A stretch of 12,101 bases of DNA from Clostridiaceae bacterium UBA4839 (lineage in GTDB: Bacteria > Bacillota > Clostridia > Clostridiales > Caloramatoraceae): the NCBI GenBank assembly GCA_002400085.1, contig DHEX01000025.1:3717-15817 (forward strand), read 5' to 3'. How positions within the stretch are numbered: the stretch's first letter is position 1; each line of letters starts with the position of its first letter. The translations under genes were made by a program, and so were the position numbers. The notes beneath the pieces are model-generated. The model saw only the letters and a list, made by a program, of their open reading frames with translations. It had not been told where the DNA came from and searched no databases. This document shows, one piece after another, positions 7,536 through 12,101 of the stretch.

Positions 7536-7562
7536 AGTAAAATGTTACTTTATTCTTTTTTT
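7527..7562 (+). terminator. Rho-independent terminator overlapping the scpB stop codon
   Basis: Arms GAATAAAGTAA (7530-7540) and TTACTTTATTC (7545-7555) pair perfectly over 11 bp around an AATG loop. Pairing can extend to 14 bp by using AAA 7527-7529 and TTT 7556-7558. A run of seven T follows at 7556-7562. The stem is almost all A/T, so it may be leaky. The 5' arm contains the last scpB codon and the stop, so a ribosome finishing scpB would hinder its folding. Confidence 0.75.
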
Positions 7563-7582
7563 AATGCTTTGCGAGGTGTTAT

Positions 7583-8140
7583 ATGTTTTGGATTTTTTTG
7601 ATAGTATTTAATTTTATATTGGCTTTCATGGATATTGAAGTTATAGGAACTTTTTATGAAAAAAAAGCAGATGTGAATATTATTATATTTAGGTATATAA
7701 GCATTAAGCCGAATTTTAAAAAAAAATATAAAAGAAAAAAAAGAAAACAAAAGCCTGATATAAAAGCAATTATAAATACTACAAAAGATATGATTATACC
7801 ATTAAAAAGGTTTTTAAAGAGCGTGAATATTCGTTTAAGCCTTTATATTAATTTTGGACTTTCTTCTCCGGATAAAACAGCTATTTCATATGGGATTTTA
7901 TACAGCTTAACCTCGCTATTATATTCATTTTCAGAAAAGCGTTTTAAAAGTTATAATCAAAATATTGATATTATTCCAGATTTAACAAATGAAAAATTTG
8001 ATTATAAAGCTAAAATTTATTTACATACCAGACTCATTTATTTAATGATTTTGGGGAAAAATATACTTACAAACATAATAAAACATAAGGGTGAAATAAT
8101 GAAAAAAGGTGGTGTTATTGATGATAGAACATCCAATTGA
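7583..8140 (+). CDS. DUF2953 membrane-anchored protein (YtfI-like)
   Basis: Biochemical function unknown; in B. subtilis the YtfI gene also sits beside ytfJ, which suggests a sporulation-related role. The 185-aa product begins with a hydrophobic segment at 1-16 that probably anchors it. A very basic patch follows at 46-57 (KKKYKRKKRKQK), then a globular part with FGLSSPDKTAISYGILYSL at 91-109 and IDIIPDLTNEKFDYKAKIYL at 128-147, which resemble the conserved core of DUF2953. GAGGTG at 7573-7578 is close to the ATG, leaving a 4-nt gap. The basic patch is coded across two A-runs of nine and eight bases. The last 20 bases overlap the start of ytfJ. No promoter is obvious in the 47 bases after the scpB terminator. 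Confidence 0.8.
   Translation: MFWIFLIVFNFILAFMDIEVIGTFYEKKADVNIIIFRYISIKPNFKKKYKRKKRKQKPDIKAIINTTKDMIIPLKRFLKSVNIRLSLYINFGLSSPDKTAISYGILYSLTSLLYSFSEKRFKSYNQNIDIIPDLTNEKFDYKAKIYLHTRLIYLMILGKNILTNIIKHKGEIMKKGGVIDDRTSN
8107..8112 (+). promoter_or_regulatory. Ribosome binding site that fixes the ytfJ start at 8121
   Basis: AGGTGG lies 8 nt before ATG 8121 and inside the 3' end of the upstream gene. The in-frame GTG codons at 8109 and 8112 overlap this site and so cannot use it. Confidence 0.7.
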
Positions 8141-8540
8141 CGGTCTAATGAAAACTACAATGGACAGCATAAAGGACATGATTGATGTAAATACAATAGT
8201 TGGAGATCCTGTCCATACTAATGAAGGAGCAGTTATAATACCAATTTCAAAAGTTACAATTGGATTTGCATCTGGCGGTTCAGAATATCAATGCCAGGAA
8301 AAAAAGCAGGAGATTCAAGGTAAGTATCCTTTTGGAGGAGGAAGTGGCGCGGGAATGTCCCTTCAACCTATTGCATTTTTAGTGGTAAATCAAAATGATG
8401 TGAAACTTCTTCCTGTTAATCAGGCTAATACAGTTGAAAGAATGGCTGATAAAATTCCTGACCTTGTTGATGATATTGTAAATATGTTTAAAAATAAAAA
8501 TAAACAGGATGAAATGAACACAGATTTTAATCCATCATAA
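8121..8540 (+). CDS. ytfJ: Spore protein YtfJ / GerW
   Basis: Member of the GerW/YtfJ family. The B. subtilis protein is a spore component needed for normal L-alanine-triggered germination; its molecular activity is not known. Start 8121 gives 139 aa beginning MIEHPIDGLM, matching the HPI-GLM N terminus of the family; longer GTG starts are unlikely. Conserved features: MIDVNTIVGDPV at 20-31, the Ala/Gly-rich GFASGGSEY at 48-56, YPFGGGSGAGMSLQPIAFLV at 69-88, and LLPV near 96-99. No signal peptide or membrane segment is seen. The Lys/Asn-rich tail is less conserved. It overlaps the DUF2953 gene by 20 nt, the same pairing as ytfI-ytfJ in Bacillus, and is probably made with it during sporulation. 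No sporulation promoter could be recognised by eye. Confidence 0.92.
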   Translation: MIEHPIDGLMKTTMDSIKDMIDVNTIVGDPVHTNEGAVIIPISKVTIGFASGGSEYQCQEKKQEIQGKYPFGGGSGAGMSLQPIAFLVVNQNDVKLLPVNQANTVERMADKIPDLVDDIVNMFKNKNKQDEMNTDFNPS

Positions 8541-8553
8541 TTGGTGAAAATCG

Positions 8554-8585
8554 ACCGCACACTTGTGACTTCAGTCGTGGGAGGT
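8554..8585 (+). promoter_or_regulatory. Possible hairpin masking the ribosome binding site of the second carboxypeptidase gene
   Basis: This spacer is about 57% G+C over 35 bases in an otherwise AT-rich window. CC 8555-8556, CAC 8558-8560 and ACT 8561-8563 can pair with AGT 8573-8575, GTG 8577-8579 and GG 8580-8581. G8557 and C8576 bulge, and the loop has 9 nt. The 3' side runs into the GGGAGGT (8579-8585) that serves ATG 8596 with a 10-nt gap. The pairing is imperfect and the regulatory role is only a suggestion. Confidence 0.35.
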
Positions 8586-8595
8586 TCAAGATTGA

Positions 8596-9690
8596 ATGAA
8601 AAAACTATTGATTTACTTAACTTTGATGAGTTTAATATTATGCAATAAAGCTGAAGCAGCACCCATAAACCCTAAACTTAATTGCAGCGCAGCGGTATTA
8701 ATTGATCAAAATTCAGGAAGAATTTTATATGGTAAGAATAGCGATAAGAAACTTGCCATGGCAAGTACTACCAAGATTATTACAGCTATTGTTGCAATTG
8801 AAAAGGGTGATTTAGGGGAAAAAGTATGTGTATCAAAAAAAGCTGTATCAGTTTCTGGCTCCACTGTGGGACTTAAAGAAGGGGAAAAAATTACTTTAGA
8901 GGAACTTTTATATGGTTTAATGCTTTGCTCCGGAAATGATGCAGCTATAGCTATTGCAGAACATATAGGCGGAAGTGCAGATAATTTTGTGGCGCTTATG
9001 AATGACAAGGCTTTGAAAATGGGAGCTTATAATACAAGTTTTAAAACTCCCCATGGTCTTGATGCTGATATGCATTTTACTACGGCTGAAGACTTGGCGT
9101 TTATTACTGCTTATGCTATGAAAAATGAGACTTTCTCAAGGATTGTTTCAACAAAAGAGATATCTAATGGTATTACTGGAAAGTTTAATAGGAAATACGC
9201 AAATATAAATAAATTTTTATATAGAATAGAGGATGCAGATGGAGTGAAAACAGGATATACAGGAAATGCAGGGAAATGCCTTGTGGCATCAATAAAGCAC
9301 CCTTATGGCAGATATATTTGTGTTGTTTTAAACAGTGCTAATAGATGGAATGATGCAGCATCTCTTATGAAATATGCAAAGGAAAATTACAGTTTCATAA
9401 AAATTATGGGAAGAGATGAAAGTTTAAAACAGTTAAGAGTTTATGGAGGAGATAAAAGATACTTAAATGCAAAAATCAATGATGATTTGTATATACCTGT
9501 AAAGGAAGATGAGGTAAATAATTTAAAAGTAGATGCTTTTATTCCATCAGCTATGTTTTCACCAATTGAAGAGGATGAGATTATTGGAAATATTGTGGTT
9601 TTTATAAATGATGTTCAAATTGCTAAATATCCAGTATATAGCGATAAAAAAATATTGCGGAAGAATTTTGTAAAACCTTTAAAGAATTAA
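8596..9690 (+). CDS. Second secreted D-alanyl-D-alanine carboxypeptidase (S11 family)
   Basis: Peptidoglycan DD-carboxypeptidase of 364 aa. A signal peptide occupies about 1-22 (KK start, LLIYLTLMSLIL core, AEAA cleavage region). Complete S11 motifs: S57-T-T-K60, S112-G-N114 and K218-T-G220, within DGVKTGYTGNAGKC. The C-terminal part at about 270-350 fits a PBP5-type beta domain. The tail is basic, with no transmembrane helix. It differs from the DacF-like protein at 3140-4306 in the second motif (SGN against SAN) and is clearly a separate paralogue. It lies 55 bases after ytfJ and ends in a strong terminator, so it probably belongs to the sporulation unit and could act on spore cortex like B. 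subtilis DacB. That role is inferred from neighbours alone. The ribosome binding site GGGAGGT lies in an unusual GC-rich spacer. Confidence 0.92.
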   Translation: MKKLLIYLTLMSLILCNKAEAAPINPKLNCSAAVLIDQNSGRILYGKNSDKKLAMASTTKIITAIVAIEKGDLGEKVCVSKKAVSVSGSTVGLKEGEKITLEELLYGLMLCSGNDAAIAIAEHIGGSADNFVALMNDKALKMGAYNTSFKTPHGLDADMHFTTAEDLAFITAYAMKNETFSRIVSTKEISNGITGKFNRKYANINKFLYRIEDADGVKTGYTGNAGKCLVASIKHPYGRYICVVLNSANRWNDAASLMKYAKENYSFIKIMGRDESLKQLRVYGGDKRYLNAKINDDLYIPVKEDEVNNLKVDAFIPSAMFSPIEEDEIIGNIVVFINDVQIAKYPVYSDKKILRKNFVKPLKN

Positions 9691-9700
9691 GCTATACCTT

Positions 9701-9741
9701 AATTAAGCAAATGCGATAAATGCGCATTTGCTTAATTTTTT
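9701..9741 (+). terminator. Rho-independent terminator after the second carboxypeptidase gene
   Basis: A perfect 15-bp inverted repeat has arms AATTAAGCAAATGCG (9701-9715) and CGCATTTGCTTAATT (9723-9737) around a 7-nt loop. A six-T run follows at 9736-9741. It begins 11 bases after the stop codon. Because of it the redox genes downstream need their own promoter. Confidence 0.92.
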
Positions 9742-9768
9742 GTAACAAAACTTTATAAAAAGAATAAC
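9740..9768 (+). promoter_or_regulatory. Weak candidate promoter for the redox gene pair
   Basis: TTGTAA (9740-9745, 4 of 6 to TTGACA) and AATAAC (9763-9768, 4 of 6 to TATAAT) are 17 bp apart, between the terminator and the gene start. Such matches are common in AT-rich DNA. A TATAAA at 9754-9759 has no paired -35. Some promoter is expected here, but this exact placement is tentative. Confidence 0.3.
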
Positions 9769-9784
9769 TTAAATGTATGGGGAT

Positions 9785-9791
9785 GGAGGTG
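9785..9791 (+). promoter_or_regulatory. Ribosome binding site that fixes the PyrK-like gene start at 9798
   Basis: GGAGGTG lies 6 nt before ATG 9798. The in-frame ATGs at 9777 and 9783 lie upstream of or against this site and have no ribosome binding site of their own. Confidence 0.75.
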
Positions 9792-9797
9792 CAGTTT

Positions 9798-10817
9798 ATG
9801 TTTAGATATGTTGAATGCATTGATGCAGGAAGTGAATATTGCCCCTGCTATTTAGCTGAGCATGGGGAATGTATTATTTGCTCACAGCTTAAAGGAAAGG
9901 AATTTTGCGATTGCCTCAACTGGAGCGGTACTTGTATTTATCAGGAATACTTATGGAATAATGAAAAGGGCAAAAAACCTCGTCAGTTTGTAAAGTGCAG
10001 GATTTTAAGCAAACAATATATAAGAGAGGATGTTTTTATACTAAAAATAAAAGTTCCAAAGAGTATGGCAAGAATACTTGATAATATAGGAGCTTACGTG
10101 TTTTTAAGAAAAAATAATGATGATGTGGTTTTTAGTACACCAATTTCTGTAGCAGAAAGTGATTCGCTTGCTGGTGTTATAAAAGTGATGATAAAAGTAA
10201 ATGGAATTAAAACAAAGGCTATAGATGAATGTAGTGATTTTATTTCAGTTAAGGGACCATATTTAAATGGAATTCAGGGACAAAGGTTCATTAGAGATGT
10301 GAATAATGGAAAGATGCTCTTTTTAATCAGAGGAACTGCAGGCATTTCTGCTTTAATGGCAGCAAAAAAGTGTATAAAAGATAATGAAATTGATGTTTTA
10401 ATTGATAAGGGAAGGCATGAAAAGAACTTCTTAGAAGATTATTTTTCTGAGGTTGGCTGTGCCGTTAATAGATTATCATTTTTAGATGAAAAGGGATTAA
10501 GCGATGAAGGTAAATATAAAATTAAGGAATATATAAAAAATAAACAATATGATGTGGCTTTAAGTGCTGGAAATGATGGGTTTCATAGTCAGATTATAAA
10601 TTATATAAATAAAATTGATGGGGGTATAAAATTTGCTACTGTAAACAACAGCATAATTTGCTGCGGGGAAGGGATATGTGGAAGCTGCACATTAAGTGGA
10701 ATAAGCAATAGCAGTATTAAGTCCTGCAAGCAGCAATATAATCCTATGGAATTGTTTTTAAAAGCAGATGATTCTGATAAAATCTGCTGCAAAAAAGATG
10801 AAGAATGTAAGCTTTAA
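9798..10817 (+). CDS. PyrK-like flavin/[2Fe-2S] electron-transfer protein with N-terminal eight-Cys module
   Basis: Likely cytoplasmic electron-transfer protein; its partner and substrate are unknown. Start 9798 gives 339 aa. Residues 1-50 hold eight cysteines (7, 15, 17, 25, 28, 37, 39, 46) with CPC, CIICS and CDC motifs and a W-x-G-x-C-I-Y ending, which looks like a metal-binding module. Residues about 62-285 fit a ferredoxin-reductase/PyrK fold: a beta-barrel part with TPIS at 114-117 and GPYLNGI at 153-159, then a nucleotide-fold part starting MLFLIRGTAGISAL. The tail has the PyrK-type [2Fe-2S] pattern C289-x4-C294-x2-C297-x12-C310. The Arg usual before PIS, the GGGxG nucleotide motif and the CGP motif are absent, replaced by Thr, RGTAG and AGNDGF. 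It heads a two-gene unit with an FAD oxidoreductase. Annotated relatives are often called dihydroorotate dehydrogenase-like; a PyrK role is unlikely because no pyrD is adjacent. Confidence 0.8.
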   Translation: MFRYVECIDAGSEYCPCYLAEHGECIICSQLKGKEFCDCLNWSGTCIYQEYLWNNEKGKKPRQFVKCRILSKQYIREDVFILKIKVPKSMARILDNIGAYVFLRKNNDDVVFSTPISVAESDSLAGVIKVMIKVNGIKTKAIDECSDFISVKGPYLNGIQGQRFIRDVNNGKMLFLIRGTAGISALMAAKKCIKDNEIDVLIDKGRHEKNFLEDYFSEVGCAVNRLSFLDEKGLSDEGKYKIKEYIKNKQYDVALSAGNDGFHSQIINYINKIDGGIKFATVNNSIICCGEGICGSCTLSGISNSSIKSCKQQYNPMELFLKADDSDKICCKKDEECKL

Positions 10818-10854
10818 ATTTAAAAATCGGATTGTTTTATTAGGGGGAATGTGA

Positions 10855-12101
10855 ATGAAGGTTGTAGTTATAGGCGGAGGATGGGCAGGAACTGCAGCAG
10901 CAGTAGAAGCTAAAAAAGCTGGTGCTGATGTAGTTGTATTAGAAAAAACAGATTTACTTATTGGCGTGGGAAATGTTGGGGGCATAATGAGAAATAATGG
11001 GAGATTTACAGCTGCAGAAGAAATGATTGCACTTGGCGGAGGAGAGCTTTTCAATATTACTGATAAATGTTCAAGGCATGTAAATATAAATTTTCCAGCA
11101 CATAATCATGCCAGCTTATATGATGTTACGAAGGTGGAGCCAGAGGTAAGAAGATACCTTTATAAAATTGGTGTCAATATAATATTTGAAGGAAGAGTTG
11201 TTGATGTTGAAAAAAAAGGCTCCAAAATTGAAGGGGTATATTTGCAGGATGGAACTTTTATAGATGGAGATGTATTTATTGAAACTACAGGTTCTACAGG
11301 CCCAATGGGAAACTGTGTGAGATACGGAAAGGGATGTTCCATGTGTATTTTAAGATGCCCATCTTTTGGACCAAGAATAAGTATAAGCCAAAGGGCAGGG
11401 GTAGAAGATATTTTAGGTATGCGCGGTGATGACAGTTATGGTGCTATGAGCGGGTCCTGCAAATTAAATAAGGATTCTCTTTCTCCTGAAATAAGAGAAA
11501 AGTTAAATAAAGATGGTGTTGTTGTTTTAAAAGTTCCTAAGGAAGATGTAAATATGGATAAATTAAAGATGAAGGTTTGTCAGCAATATGCACTTAAAGA
11601 GTTTGCAGAAAATGTGATACTTCTTGATACAGGCCATGCTAAGCTTATGACAAGTTACTATCCTCTTGAAAAGTTAAGAAAAATTCCCGGACTTGAAAAT
11701 GCAAGATTTGAAGATCCTTATTCAGGAGGAAAAGCAAATTCTATTAGATATCTTTCTATGGCACCGAGAGATAATACAATGAAAGTTATAGGAATTGATA
11801 ATTTATTTGTTGGAGGGGAAAAGGCAGGCTTATTTGTTGGGCATACGGAAGCAATAGTAACTGGAACACTAGCAGGTTTGAATGCAGTAAGATATGGGAT
11901 AGGACTTAAAGGCGCAGAGCTTCCTGTTTCCCTTGCTGTTGGGGATATTATAAGCTATGAAAACAAGGCAAAGGAAACCAAGGATGGATTACGAAAGAGA
12001 TACACTTTTGCAGGTGCAGGCTATTTTGAAAGAATGAAGGAGCTTGGACTTTATACTGCTGATCCTGAGGCAATTCAAAAGAAGGTTGAACTTTTAGGGC
12101 T
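10855..12101 (+). CDS. FAD-dependent oxidoreductase with internal Cys cluster (partial, runs off the end)
   Basis: The first 415 codons have no stop, so the gene continues beyond the window. The N terminus is a Rossmann FAD-binding unit: VVVIGGGWAGTAAA at 3-16 with Glu30 closing the second strand (VVVLEK). A second FAD-contact region, NLFVGGEKAGLFVGHTEAIV at 316-335 followed by TGTLAGLNA, resembles the C-terminal FAD motif of the GidA/TrmFO and related families. Between them is C154-x6-C161-x2-C164-x3-C168-P, a spacing suited to an iron-sulfur cluster. The tRNA-modifying GidA signatures are not seen, so this is probably not MnmG or TrmFO. AGGGGGA at 10842-10848, 6 nt before the ATG, gives a firm start. 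Only 37 bases separate it from the PyrK-like gene, so the two probably form one redox complex. Substrate unknown. Confidence 0.85.
   Translation, partial: MKVVVIGGGWAGTAAAVEAKKAGADVVVLEKTDLLIGVGNVGGIMRNNGRFTAAEEMIALGGGELFNITDKCSRHVNINFPAHNHASLYDVTKVEPEVRRYLYKIGVNIIFEGRVVDVEKKGSKIEGVYLQDGTFIDGDVFIETTGSTGPMGNCVRYGKGCSMCILRCPSFGPRISISQRAGVEDILGMRGDDSYGAMSGSCKLNKDSLSPEIREKLNKDGVVVLKVPKEDVNMDKLKMKVCQQYALKEFAENVILLDTGHAKLMTSYYPLEKLRKIPGLENARFEDPYSGGKANSIRYLSMAPRDNTMKVIGIDNLFVGGEKAGLFVGHTEAIVTGTLAGLNAVRYGIGLKGAELPVSLAVGDIISYENKAKETKDGLRKRYTFAGAGYFERMKELGLYTADPEAIQKKVELLG

Noticed and set aside
8574..8592. tRNA T-arm-like stretch (GTGGGAGGTTCAAG) before the second carboxypeptidase
   Set aside because: No matching T-stem 3' half, acceptor stem, D-arm or anticodon arm could be built around it. 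The GGGAGGT is better explained as a ribosome binding site.

Overview
The window is a strongly AT-rich, densely packed, all-forward-strand stretch of chromosome from a spore-forming Firmicute, most likely Clostridium or a close relative. This rests on the A/T-biased codons, the strong AGGAGG-type ribosome binding sites, two secreted D-Ala-D-Ala carboxypeptidases, a YtfI/YtfJ (GerW) sporulation pair, scpA-scpB, and a clostridial-looking flavin/iron-sulfur protein pair. No tRNA, rRNA, IS element, CRISPR array or phage gene was seen. Genes cover almost everything, and no gap exceeds 300 bases.

Layout. (1) 37-4306: two tandem purine nucleoside phosphorylases, a pyrimidine-nucleoside phosphorylase and a DacF-like carboxypeptidase, closed by a strong terminator at 4328-4368. 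The first three genes salvage ribose-1-P/deoxyribose-1-P and bases from nucleosides. (2) 4448-7562: an extended -10 promoter drives a class II CCA/poly(A)-polymerase-type nucleotidyltransferase, an M50 membrane metalloprotease, and scpA-scpB (kleisin and partner of the SMC condensin). A terminator hairpin overlaps the scpB stop codon. (3) 7583-9741: a DUF2953 (YtfI-like) membrane protein overlaps ytfJ/gerW. After a short, unusually GC-rich spacer comes a second carboxypeptidase, then another strong terminator. (4) 9798-12101: a PyrK-like flavin/[2Fe-2S] protein with an extra N-terminal eight-cysteine module, followed by an FAD oxidoreductase with an internal cysteine cluster. The second gene runs off the window end.

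Most interesting points. The second purine phosphorylase carries Asp where the first has the base-recognising Asn (human PNP Asn243), plus Thr for the phosphate-binding Ser. This predicts a changed base specificity, possibly towards 6-aminopurines. The terminal redox pair looks like an undescribed electron-transfer module: the PyrK-like partner keeps its iron-sulfur motif but has lost the usual NAD-binding glycine motif and the FAD-binding Arg. Four gene starts are best placed downstream of the longest open frame: the nucleotidyltransferase at 4479, scpA at 6232, ytfJ at 8121 and the PyrK-like gene at 9798.
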